Shown here in pieces: positions 10,189 through 18,863 of a DNA stretch of 64,000 bases. The first letter of the stretch is position 1, and each line of letters opens with the position of its first letter. The notes below the pieces were generated by a model, which was not told where the DNA came from, did not search any database, and saw only the letters and a list, made by a program, of their open reading frames with translations. This stretch comes from Trogon surrucura (taxonomy: Eukaryota; Chordata; Aves; Trogoniformes; Trogonidae), in contig JAJGST010000081.1 of assembly GCA_020746105.1 (NCBI GenBank), positions 51,588 to 115,587 on the forward strand, in the 5' to 3' direction. The translations under genes and the position numbers were made by a program.

Positions 10189-11637
10189 CTATTCTCGATC
10201 GGAGTCACTCACTTCTGGTGAGTATGACTCAGAGGTTCCTTCAAGAGCATCAGAGTCAAAATCTGTTTTCCTGTTTCGTTTGGAGGGCTTTCCACTGGAA
10301 ACTGGGGCAATACTCTTCTTATGATGATCCTTCTTCTTTGCTACTTCCTTTCGCAACTCATGTACACGTTCATCTAGGACTGAAGTTGGTTCTCCATCCC
10401 ACTTCCTCATGTTCTCTCCATGGTCACGGAGGTAAAACCACAGAGTATTCCGGCGTGTTTGTTTTCCCTGTTCTCTCTCTTGATCGGGGGAGTGCCCAGT
10501 CCTAACAGCTGAGACACGTGCCCGTGTGGGTGTAGAGCAGGACATATCCACTTTGAGCTGCTGGAACTCCCGGGACAGTTCTTCCACGGCGGAAACACAA
10601 GCCTGTAGGGATGAGGACAGACTTCCTTCGTAATGCCGGAGCCGGCGAGCCAGTGGATGAACAGTTTGTCCCTCACCTTCTCTCCAGGATAGCACTGCCA
10701 ACGAGTTTGAGTATGTTTGCGGTGCACTTCGTAGGAACTTCCGCCACATGCCTTGTGTGCATCGGACTTCATCTGGATCAGTGGGTGACTGCTCGTTATC
10801 TGGATTATTATAGATCACCTCCAGCACAGCCAGTTCCCTCAGGTACCGGATACCTCTCTCCATTGAGGTCCATTTACCTGGGTGGCATGCAACATCTTCC
10901 TTGAGGAGGTAACTTTCCCTCATGCCTGACAGAAGGTGCTTCCAGAGGCTGAGGGTTTGTGTCTGCCTCCCAAGCACTTTGTCAACGCCCCCTTCCCTAG
11001 AGAGGGATCCCAGCTGTTTGGCTTCTTTACCCTCCAGTTCCAGGCTACCGGCTCCACTGTCCCAGCATCGGAGCAGCCAGGTAATAATGTGCTCACCTGG
11101 ATGGCGGCCAAAGTCCTTTCGCATGTCTCGCAGCTCACTGAGAGATAGAGACCGGGTGATTATCTCTGGCTCTACCTCCTCTTCTTGTTCTCGTGATGGC
11201 CCTGCTTCATTTTCATCCCTCACCAAGCGAACCGATTTCTTCGTGTACTTCTTCTTCTGTACTGGAGCAACCGATACTGGCACAGGCTCGTTTTCCAGTT
11301 CAGCCGCAGCGCCTGCCACAGGGGTCGCAGCAGCCGCAGCGTTCGTTGCAGAGACTGGAACAGCCACACCATCTACTGGTTTGTCTTCAGGTCCAGAGGC
11401 CTCCTCTTCCCCTTGGGAATAATGGGCGACATTGAAAATGGCTCGGTAGGCATGGGCCAGGCCCCAGCACACAGCAGTGATTTGGACTTCTTTGGAGTGG
11501 CCAGGCTGACAGCATAGCTTCTCCAAATACTCTGCTAGTTTCCTAGGAATCTGTATATGTTCAGGGGTGAAATTCCAAAACACTGGAGATGACCATTGTC
11601 TAGGAGCTTGCCCATCTTCTCCCACACACCTTGCCAC
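10189..11637 (-). CDS. gag: ERVL gag polyprotein (no zinc knuckle)
   Basis: Gag forms the particle core. The 482-codon frame has no CCHC motif. It has an Ala/Pro-rich linker (about residues 95-130), a basic patch (KKKYTKK), a central helical capsid-like region containing HIITWLLRCWDSG, and a Lys/Arg-rich C-terminus (KKKDHHKK, KPSKRNRK) that could replace the zinc knuckles for RNA binding, as in spuma-like gags. The first initiator-like codon is GTG at 11635-11637; there is no ATG close by and the frame is closed by TAA at 11644-11646. Gag therefore depends on a mutated start, reinitiation after the preceding ORF (stop at 11640-11642), or frameshifting from it. It ends in an amber codon, in frame with protease. 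Confidence 0.82.
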   Translation of the reverse strand: MARCVGEDGQAPRQWSSPVFWNFTPEHIQIPRKLAEYLEKLCCQPGHSKEVQITAVCWGLAHAYRAIFNVAHYSQGEEEASGPEDKPVDGVAVPVSATNAAAAATPVAGAAAELENEPVPVSVAPVQKKKYTKKSVRLVRDENEAGPSREQEEEVEPEIITRSLSLSELRDMRKDFGRHPGEHIITWLLRCWDSGAGSLELEGKEAKQLGSLSREGGVDKVLGRQTQTLSLWKHLLSGMRESYLLKEDVACHPGKWTSMERGIRYLRELAVLEVIYNNPDNEQSPTDPDEVRCTQGMWRKFLRSAPQTYSNSLAVLSWREGEGQTVHPLARRLRHYEGSLSSSLQACVSAVEELSREFQQLKVDMSCSTPTRARVSAVRTGHSPDQEREQGKQTRRNTLWFYLRDHGENMRKWDGEPTSVLDERVHELRKEVAKKKDHHKKSIAPVSSGKPSKRNRKTDFDSDALEGTSESYSPEVSDSDRE

Positions 11638-11639
11638 TC

Positions 11640-12116
11640 CTAGTTATCTGGCTTCAGGACAGGTCTCTGGTTGGTATCCTTAGAAAATTTTGGTGTGACC
11701 CCGAGCAAGATCTGGCACACATTCAGGAGACACAGGACAAAAACCAGGAGACACAGGACGAGAACCATGCTGGATTGGGTATTCCAAGAATATTCAAAGT
11801 TTTCAAAAACTGTTGTGATCAGCTTGAAGGACAAACGGGAGAGAACATTCTCCTCTGCTTCCCCTATAGATTCGGTGCCGTTACCAATGAATTCAGAGAG
11901 GAGGCGCCCAAGGCATGGGAATGACAATAGTGCCTCATACAAATACCAGCTTACCCTCATGGCCAGTGATACAATCATATTATAAGCTGTCAACACCCCG
12001 TACAAAAGAATCATACTTTTGATCCCTTTTCCACAGTTGATAAATAATATCGCAGCAAATATATAGGATACATAAGGATTCAGCCAATGCCACAGTGTAA
12101 ATAAATAAATCAACAT
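11640..12116 (-). CDS. Pre-gag hydrophobic membrane ORF inside the ERVL element
   Basis: A 158-codon ORF beginning with ATG (12114-12116) lies between the primer binding site and gag, where most retroviruses have only leader. It has three hydrophobic segments (about residues 1-28, 34-55 and 117-139), a possible N-glycosylation site NGT at 79-81, and a polar C-terminal tail. The stop overlaps the gag entry region (TAACTAG, with gag's first usable codon three bases on). The frame is undamaged while pol is broken. I recognise no domain. Possible roles are a retroviral accessory or envelope-like membrane protein, a captured host gene fragment, or an exon spliced into gag. That it is an intact ORF is certain; that it is translated is inference. 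Confidence 0.65.
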   Translation of the reverse strand: MLIYLFTLWHWLNPYVSYIFAAILFINCGKGIKSMILLYGVLTAYNMIVSLAMRVSWYLYEALLSFPCLGRLLSEFIGNGTESIGEAEENVLSRLSFKLITTVFENFEYSWNTQSSMVLVLCLLVFVLCLLNVCQILLGVTPKFSKDTNQRPVLKPDN

Positions 12117-12215
12117 TATGACCACCAACTACTTGACTAATGTGCAAAAAATCAGTCTAACAAAATTCTGTTTTGAACACCCCTTTGTTAAATCTGCTGC
12201 TATCTCAAACCCCTG

Positions 12216-12233
12216 GCCCCACGTTGGGCGCCA
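12216..12233 (-). promoter_or_regulatory. ERVL primer binding site (tRNA-Lys type)
   Basis: The minus strand reads TGGCGCCCAACGTGGGGC, the form complementary to tRNA-Lys1,2 known from several retroviruses. It lies five bases inside the 5' LTR end, as expected for priming minus-strand DNA synthesis. Mammalian ERVL is named for a leucine PBS, so the Lys form separates this bird element from that naming. Confidence 0.88.
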
Positions 12234-12238
12234 AAAGT

Positions 12239-12697
12239 TGTTGTGGTTTAAGCCGAGTGACTGGCGGAGAGAGACAAAGAACCACGTGGTCGCTCTCTCA
12301 CTCGCTCACCCCTGCCGGGAGTGAGGGGAAGAGCCCGGAGAGAGCAGGAGGCTCGTAGGGTTGAGATAAAAACAGTTTGTTTTAATGGTGAACATAAATG
12401 ATAACGATAACAGTGAAATAACAGTAACGTTTAACCAGATATAACGCAAGTAACGTGTAACGCGGATCTCACCACCCGAACGGACCGAAAACCGGAAAAG
12501 AAGAGCGCCCCCACCCCGACCGCTCCATATATATATACCCCGAGCATGACATCACGATGGTATCGAATATCCCTTTGGCTAGCGACTAGACTAGTTTGGT
12601 TGAGCTATTCCCTATTCCCTAGTTTGGTTGAGCTACTCCCTATTCCCGGCTAGCTTCTTTACTGAGAATTAACCCTATCCTAGCTGAACCCAGTACA
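12239..12697 (-). repeat. 5' LTR of ERVL provirus with duplicated U3 motif
   Basis: The LTR is 459 bp with the same ends as the 3' LTR. It has about 80 bp of extra U3 at roughly 12585-12667, including a near-perfect tandem pair of about 28 bp (TAGTTTGGTTGAGCTA...TTCCC). A TATA-like (TA)n lies at about 12526-12537 and TGACATCA at about 12545-12552. The length difference between LTRs means they diverged by deletion or duplication after integration, or by recombination. Confidence 0.85.
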
Positions 12698-12712
12698 GTG
12701 TCAAACTGCCAT

Positions 12713-12740
12713 TGTGACGTCTGACTGTGACATCACGGAG
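12713..12740 (+). promoter_or_regulatory. CRE-like sites upstream of the membrane-protein gene
   Basis: TGACGTCT (about 12715) and TGACATCA (about 12729) are two near-CRE boxes (consensus TGACGTCA) within 20 bp of each other. They lie 125-150 bp before the ATG at 12865 and only 16-32 bp outside the ERVL LTR. The spacing fits a proximal promoter bound by CREB/CREM/ATF factors. The PHF7-like gene in this window has the same TGACATCA box. Confidence 0.55.
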
Positions 12741-12775
12741 CCCCCAGTCATAAGTCGGGTCCCGGGGGCTTTGCT

Positions 12776-12862
12776 CCAGCAGTGCCAGCGGTGGCAGCGC
12801 CAGCAGCGGCAGCGTTGGCAGCAGCAGCAGCGTTGGCAGCAGTAGCAGCGTCGGCAGCGGCG
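12776..12862 (+). repeat. Degenerate GGCAGC/GCAGCA microsatellite in 5' UTR
   Basis: Repeats of GGCAGC, GCAGCA and close variants fill the presumed 5' UTR directly before the ATG at 12865. They leave all three forward frames open, which explains the long spurious ORFs here. Confidence 0.8.
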
Positions 12863-12864
12863 AT

Positions 12865-15800
12865 ATGGTGCTGGCACGGGGGGCTGTGGTCCCCACGTGC
12901 CTCCTCATCTTCCTCCTGGTGGCCCTGCAGCCCCAGGAGGTTGAGGCTGCTCCATGGCGAGCGCCGGGACCAGGTAGGTGGGCAGGGGAGGGCCAGCGCC
13001 CAGCCCTGGCAATGTGGTTCGGGACCTTGGGCTGGTGGCAGGGCTGGGGGTGCCGTGGGGCAGGGCCAGGAGAGCAGCAGGGCTGGGCTGGGCTGGGTGA
13101 GCCACGGCCAGCTCCACGGGCAGTGGGAGGCAGGTGTCCTGCGTGCAGGAGGCTGTAGCTGCTGCGGGGACACTTTCCAGGGGAGCAGTGGGGCCAGGAC
13201 ATGCAGTGTGGGGGGACAACTCGTCCCTGGAGCTGGCCCTGTGTCACCCTGCCCCATGGCAGTGTTCCCCCAGCCCGCGGGGCAGGGCCAGAGCGGCACC
13301 GCAGGGGCCAGGCAAGAGCCTGCTTCTCGCAGCAGCTCCGGGGCAGCTTCTTCCTGGCCAGCAGGCTCTTCCACGTGAGGGATCCTTATTTCTCGGCCGT
13401 GCTTTCCCGTGGGCTTGTTTTGTGCCCAGTAGGAAACCCCCGAGGAGCCCTACGCTGGCCCATGCGGTCTTTGCACGGGGCCCACAAACACCTTTCGAGA
13501 GCTGCCAGCTGCCAGCCGCCTGTCACCCAGGGCTCTCTGCAGCTTTGGAAATCGCCACCCGCGACTGGGTGCCACGGCATTGCCTGCCCCAGCTCCAGTC
13601 CCCGCAGGACACTGGGGAAAAAGGGGATCCCAGCATCTGATGGAAATGTGCTTGGTTACAGCTGTGCCTCTGACCGATGGTGCCCGGATTGCTCAGCCGC
13701 ATCTTGTCCCGGAGCCTCAGGGCGATCCCGCAGGTACGTCACTTGAAGGAGAGAGCATTTAGGTTTTAAGAGGCTGCTCACAGGAAACTGAACTTCCCGT
13801 TTTCTCGGTCAGCGCTCGGCCAAGAGCAGAAGAGCAGAGAGCAAATGGGTCCAGCTCAGCGACCTGCCCTGTGGCAAAGCTCTGCCTTGCAAAACTGTCT
13901 TTGCCAGCAGCCTCCCAACGCTTGCACTGCTTCGCCTGGGCTTGAGTTTGGAGCTGGTGTGAGCTCCAGGGAACCGTTTCTCCCAACAGCTCCCCGCGTG
14001 CTTGGTTTCAGACCAGCACGGTGCAGGCACCCCATGATGGCGGGCACAGCGCTCCTGAGCAGAGGGGAGAGACGAGTGCCGTGGAGCAATCCTGCGCTCA
14101 AGCTGCCTTCACTGCTTGTCACATCTGCAGAAGTCTGTTGAACGATTTCCTGGGAGCTTCTCTCTTCTGTTTCTTTACAGATGTTCCAGGCGGTGATGGG
14201 TATCCAGCTTCCTGGTTGGGTGCTTGGGCTGACGCTCATGGAGATGCCGTGGGTACGTCCTGTTTTCAGTTCCTTTGAGCGCTGCCAGCTCAAAGCCCAA
14301 ATGCGAGCGAGGCCTCTCTCGCGGTTGTGAGAACAGAGACCTGCACCGCATGTGCCACGTTGTTCCTTGATCCCCTCCTACGTTCTGTCATTCACTGATG
14401 ACAGTGTGCCTCATGGCAGTGCAGAACGGAAACTTCTCATGGGTGTTTGGTCGCAGGTGTGGAACCAGGCAGGGCTTTTGCAGCTTCTCGGCTGGATCCT
14501 GCACCGGAGCTCACCTGGCGTCCCAGGCGTGAGTACTCCATCTCTGGACCCAGTTCACAGACCAGCGCTTGTTTCCACTGTTTTCTCTGGCATAATCTAA
14601 CTTTATACTTTCTGCAAAGGTTGTCAAAGAGTAAAGTACGGACTTGGAAGAGGCAAATTTGCCCAGCGACCATCAGGAACCCTCAAGAAAATCCTGAGGG
14701 ATCGGGACAATGCCGGAGACGGTGGGTGCTCCTCACTCTTAACCAGAAGCCCTGGGAAGCTGAGGTTTTAGGTGCCCGTATGGCCAAGCTGTAGCCCACA
14801 CAGCAGCAAGTGATCCATCCAAGGCTCCCTGTGGTGACAGCTTTGTGCCTGGCAGGCACTGTTGAGCTGCAGAGATGGTCCAGAGTCTCTGCTGCCAGTT
14901 GTGGTTCATGCTGAGTCCCAGGGACAGTGGCTGCAGTCCTGGTCAGAGCTGTCCTGGGCAGTCGGTATCCAGCTGGCAGGAACTGGGGGCGCTCACTCCT
15001 TGAGTGCGCGAGGCACCTGCTGAGGAGCTGATGCCTGTTGAGCCGCAAGAGGGCTGCCAGCCGCCTGGGTTTCATGCCTTGCGGGTGCTGGCAAGCCCCA
15101 GAGATGCTGCAGAGCCTCTGCTGTCAGGTGTGGGTCAAGCTGAGGGCCAGGGGCAGCTGCTGCTGCCCCAGTTTTACTGGGATGGCGCAGAGGTGGGCTG
15201 GGCAGACGCTGGGAGGCAGATCTGAGGCCTGGGCTGCGTTCAGCTCACACGCGGCACTGCTTGCCACTGGGCTGCTTCCAGGAGCAGCCCCAGACTCCCC
15301 GGCATTTGCTCTAAACCTTGTCCCTGCCTGTGACAAGTGCTGCCTCCCGAAGATGCCACCTCCCTCACGGGGAACGCTTCCATCTGGTGTGACTGTCCCC
15401 CTCTCTTTCTCCAGAGACAGGCCAAGACACCGAGGCAGACAGAGGATACGGAAGAGCCTCCCTGTCCGTCTCGGTCGAGGAATCACAGGCGATGCCAAGG
15501 GCTGGCCTGCCAGGTAATTGCCGTCCCGTGGTCACGAGGTGCCACCCATCAGGACCGCGCTGTGTCTGTCAGCAGGTCCTTGCCCCGGTGCCAGCTCTTG
15601 CTGGCTCCAGAGCCATGCCCTGACTCCCAGACTGGGCAGGGGCTTAGAGGGAACCTCCTCGTCCTCCTGGACATGCTCTGTGCCTGAGCCGTGCTGAGGC
15701 TTTCTCTGTCACCTCTGCTTTCTCACAGTGCTGTTGCAGCCTGCAGGAGACTATGACGACGGTGACCAGGATGACGAATTCTTTCGAGCGGCCTCAGGTA

Positions 15801-16890
15801 CCGAGCTGTCTTGCTGGAGTCCCCAAGTGGGAGTCCCCTCCCAAAACCTGGGAGTGCTGCAAGTGGTGTCCATGCTGGAGAGAGAGCAGAAGGGGAGGGC
15901 AAGGCTCAAGTCCAGAGGGAGAGAGCTCAGGTGGCTCCTGAGAGGGCCTGGCTCCAGCCCCTGGGGCTGTGGGAGCTGGCCCACGGAGAGGGAGAGCTGG
16001 GGCTGGCACTCCCTGCTGCAGGGATGGTTTTTGTCCTCGTCCCTGCAAGGAGCAAGGAGCCAAGGAGCTGCACTCCCGCCACGCTCTGCCTCTGCCCTCC
16101 GGAGTTGGGTTCCGTGGGACAACCTGTCCCCAAGGGTGGCAGCGTGCCACCAGGCATCAGCACTGGGGGAAGCACAGAACCTCCTGGCCATAGCCAGCGT
16201 GCTGCAAGGTCACTGGTCACACGCAGGATGGACTAACCCTCCAAATTGCTCCTCCAGATCCAGCCAGCGAGGGCACGAATGTTGCCTGTCCTGGAGACAT
16301 ACGGAGGCACTGCATGGTCACCACGGCGACGCTTATGATTGTTGTCCCTGCTGTGATTGCGGCGCTCGTTGTCTTTGTCTTGTGGCGGAGAAAGAATAAA
16401 CAGTGAGTCCTGATTTCTGCCCCCTCCACCGCTCCCCCCCACGGCTCAGCCCATGGTGGTGAGCCTTGCCAGCTCTGGGCGGTGCCGGGCAGGAGAGTCC
16501 CTGTGTCCCCCCTGCAGCTGAGGCTCGGCCAGGGTGAGGCTCAAACCCCGCTGGGGGCTCAGCAGACCTCTCTTTCCGCAGGGCCAGGGCAGGAGCTGAG
16601 TACGGCCCCAGCGGCCGCAGCTCCCACCATGACAGCTGGAGCCGACGTGACTGGGACCCCGAGATCTGGGCCCAGCATCCGCCCCTCCCGCCCGAGGACC
16701 CCGAGTGCCCGCGCTCCCCATGGCCCCGCACCCCGTCCCCGCCGAGGAACCAGCCCGGCGCCGAGGACTCCAGCCCGGCACGGCCCCTCAACCCCCCAAG
16801 ACCCCCACCCCCCACCGTGCGCCCCACCCGTCCCGCCCCACCTCGGCCCTCCGTCCCCCGGGCACCCCCCCCTGCCCCCCAACTTACATT
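12865..16890 (+). CDS. Nine-exon gene for an unrecognised type I membrane protein
   Basis: Exons read by consensus splice sites: 12865-12973, 13662-13733, 14181-14252, 14457-14528, 14620-14721, 15415-15513, 15729-15797, 16258-16402 and 16582-about 16890. All junctions to exon 8 are phase 1, the next is phase 2. Exon 1 starts with ATG and encodes a signal peptide (RGAVVPTCLLIFLLVALQ, cleavage near residue 28). Exons 2, 3 and 4 are each exactly 72 nt. Exon 5 is basic (KYGLGRGKFAQRPSGTLKK); exon 7 is acidic (DYDDGDQDDEFF). Exon 8 has two Cys (C209, C217), one membrane span (about 219-241) and an RRKNK stop-transfer. The tail in the best frame (ending near DWDPEIWAQHPPLPPEDPE) is Pro-rich and has no stop before the AATAAA at 16891; another frame stops at 16888-16890, so the C-terminus is unresolved (indel, other acceptor, or decay). 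I recognise no family. Confidence 0.68.
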
Positions 16891-16896
16891 AATAAA
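16891..16896 (+). terminator. Poly(A) signal AATAAA of the membrane-protein gene
   Basis: A consensus AATAAA lies at the end of the last exon, about 30 bp before a CR1 3' end. It is the only canonical signal after exon 8 and sets the likely transcript end. Confidence 0.65.
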
Positions 16897-16924
16897 CTGC
16901 CCGGCTGGGGCTGGGGACACAAGC

Positions 16925-17752
16925 GCTGGGTGTCATCGTCCTTGTTGGATGGAGCACATGAAGAAGTTTCTCCTCATGTTGAGGTGGAACTTCCTCTGTT
17001 CTAACTTAAACCCATTATTCCTTGTTCTGTCACTGGGCACCACTCAGAAGAGATTGGCCCCTTTCCCTTGACCCCCACCCTTCAGATATTTCTGTACATT
17101 AATAAAACCCCTCTCAGCCGTCCCCTCTCCAGTCTGAACAGCCCCAGCTCTCTCAGTCTCTCTTCACAGCAGAGATGTTCAGTTCCTTGATCACCCTCGT
17201 AGCTCTCCCTTGGACTCTCTCCAGTAGGTCCCTGTCCCTCTGGAGCTGAGAGGCCCAGAACTGGACACAAGATTCCAGACGCGGCAGAGCAGAGGGGCAG
17301 GAGGACCTCTCTCCACCTACTGGCTACTCCCCTTCTAACACACCCCAGGATGCCCTTGGCCTTCTTGCCCACGAGGGCACACTGCTGGCTCATGGCCATC
17401 CTGCTGCCCACCAGCACCCCCAGGTCCCTTTCCCCTGCGCTGCTCTCCAGCAGGGTAGTCCCCAACCTGTACTGGTACATGGGGTTGTTCTTTCCCAAGT
17501 GCAAAACTCTACACTTGCCCTTGTTGAACTTCCTAAGATTTCTCCCCGCCCAACCCTCCAGCCTGTCCAGGTCTCTCTGAATGGCAGCACAGCCTGCTGG
17601 GGTGTCAACCACTCCTCCCAATTTTGTATCATCAGCAAACTTGCTGACAACATTCTCTAATCCCTCATCCAGGTCACTGATGAATATATTGAAAAGCACC
17701 GGCCCGAGCACTGACCCCTGAGGGACCCCACTAGACACCGGCATGTCAGACA
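16925..17752 (-). mobile_element. 5'-truncated CR1 LINE (C-terminal RT and 3' UTR)
   Basis: On the minus strand the fragment encodes the end of the CR1 ORF2 reverse transcriptase: [30 protein letters not shown] (the FADD catalytic box) and [11 protein letters not shown]. After a frameshift it continues with [17 protein letters not shown]. The 3' UTR lies at 16925-17080. It is missing everything 5' of the RT palm, as is usual for CR1. It lies immediately 3' of the membrane-protein gene poly(A) signal, in the opposite orientation. Confidence 0.9.
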
Positions 17753-18250
17753 GCTCAGATCCTTAAGGATAGTGCTTCTGAGGCTGGGAAATTCAGGAAA
17801 ACCCCACTTTTCCTTCGTGCCAGTTTCTCTCTTAGAGCCAAGACTAAACGTTTCCACTTCCGAAGCTAAGCTGAAACTGAGGCAGTTTGGCTCAGGCTTG
17901 ATTTTTGCGAGCGGTGCAGGAGATCTCGTGTCACATATCTCAAATCCTTAAGGACGGTGCTTCTGGGGAAGAGCAATCCAGGAGAGGTGCAGGCCAGCAC
18001 CAGTTTGCTACCACCAGTAGGTGTCAGCGAAAGCCAACAATTCCCTCTTCTGAGGGTAAGGGCTAAACTCAGCAAAATTTTTGTGATTCAGTCAAGGACA
18101 GCTCAGCTCCTTTCAGGTTAGCGGTGCTGTGGCAGGGCAATCGAAGAAATTTGAAGAAAAGCAGGAGTTTTACTTCATGTCACCTTCTCCCTGCGAGCTA
18201 AGACTAAAAGTTTACTCTTCTCAAAGTCAGCCTCTAAAGGAGGTAGCAAA
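17753..18250. repeat. Three degenerate tandem units of about 165-185 bp
   Basis: Units start near 17753, 17939 and 18101 with related headers (ATCCTTAAGGATAGTGCTTC, ATCCTTAAGGACGGTGCTTC, CTCCTTTCAGGTTAGCGGTG). Each has a later GACTAAA- or GGCTAAA-type core followed by a TTTTTG- or AAATTTATG-type end. The copies are strongly diverged from one another. No coding frame spans them. They sit between two CR1 fragments in opposite orientation. Confidence 0.6.
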
Positions 18251-18265
18251 AAATTTATGATGGAT

Positions 18266-18438
18266 GACCAAGTGTGCCCTTGTGGCCAGGAAGGCCAAGG
18301 GCATCCTGGGGTGCTTTAGAAGGGGGGTGGTCAGTAGGTCAAGAGAGGTTCTCCTGCCCCTCTACTCTGCCCTGGTGAGACCCCATCTGGAATATTGTGT
18401 CCAGTTCTGGGCCCCTCAGTTCAAGAAGGACAGGGAAC
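18266..18438 (+). mobile_element. CR1 fragment abutting the second provirus
   Basis: It matches the RT/post-RT part of CR1 ORF2 (the same words appear at about 45775-45945: CTTGTGG-CAGGAAGGCCAA, GAGACCCCATCTGGAATATT). It stops exactly at the 5' LTR of the next provirus and does not resume after that provirus, so the insertion site has been rearranged. Confidence 0.85.
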
Positions 18439-18840
18439 TGTAGAGGAATTTCTTGTGGAGCAGAGGCGCGGTATTACTTTAAAAGTGTGGACAACCCAGT
18501 TTAGGTCTAAACAAAGGCTCTGTCCTTGAAGCTGCCTTGGAACACAGGGAGGAGGAGGTTTTATCTGTTTTGTGAGAGCTTTGTGAGATGCTTGGCTGGA
18601 GGTGCTGGCCCCGGGGGGAGAAGGGGGGGTGAGAGCCGCTGGCATAGTTGAAAGGCACTACCCAATAAAACGCTGGTGCGTTTAAACCTGTAACTGACCA
18701 ACTCTGTTAAGGGGCAGGCACGGGGACACTGAGTAACTGTATATATTGAGCTGTCCGGAGCAATAAAGGGAGGAGGATCTGTAGCCATATAGGTGGGATT
18801 CGTCGTTGTCTTGACCGGCTCTGTGAAGGGACCCTCTTCA
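18439..18840 (+). repeat. 5' LTR of class II provirus
   Basis: TGTAGAGG...CCCTCTTCA, 402 bp, with GCAATAAAG as the poly(A) signal near 18760. It is paired with 23130-23530. Confidence 0.9.
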
Positions 18841-18842
18841 TC

Positions 18843-18860
18843 TGGCGCCCGAACAGGCTT
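18843..18860 (+). promoter_or_regulatory. Primer binding site, tRNA-Lys3 type
   Basis: TGGCGCCCGAACAGGCTT, two bases after the LTR. It agrees with the Lys3 PBS except near its 3' end. The gag ATG follows only three bases later. Confidence 0.85.
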
Positions 18861-18863
18861 AAA

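Larger units (their letters stand above)
6173..12697 (-). mobile_element. Complete ERVL-type (class III) endogenous provirus
   Basis: On the minus strand the order is: 5' LTR (12239-12697), Lys-type PBS, a hydrophobic ORF, gag without zinc knuckles, an amber stop, protease, RT, RNase H, integrase, a polypurine-like tract and the 3' LTR (6173-6571). The absence of a CCHC motif in gag, the YIDD RT and the lack of an env gene after integrase fit the spuma-related class III/ERVL group. There is no dUTPase after integrase, unlike mammalian ERVL. Damage consists of two in-frame stops at the RT-RNase H junction and a frameshift before integrase. The element is antisense to the membrane-protein gene that starts 168 bp beyond its right end. 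CAAAC occurs at 6168-6172 and again at 12702-12706, four bases off the right LTR edge: a possible but imperfect target duplication. Confidence 0.9.

Noticed and set aside
12675-13378. Overlapping long ORFs on both strands around the GGCAGC repeat
   Set aside because: Caused by the trinucleotide-like repeat and GC-rich intron 1; the signal-peptide exon at 12865 is the only part with splice support.
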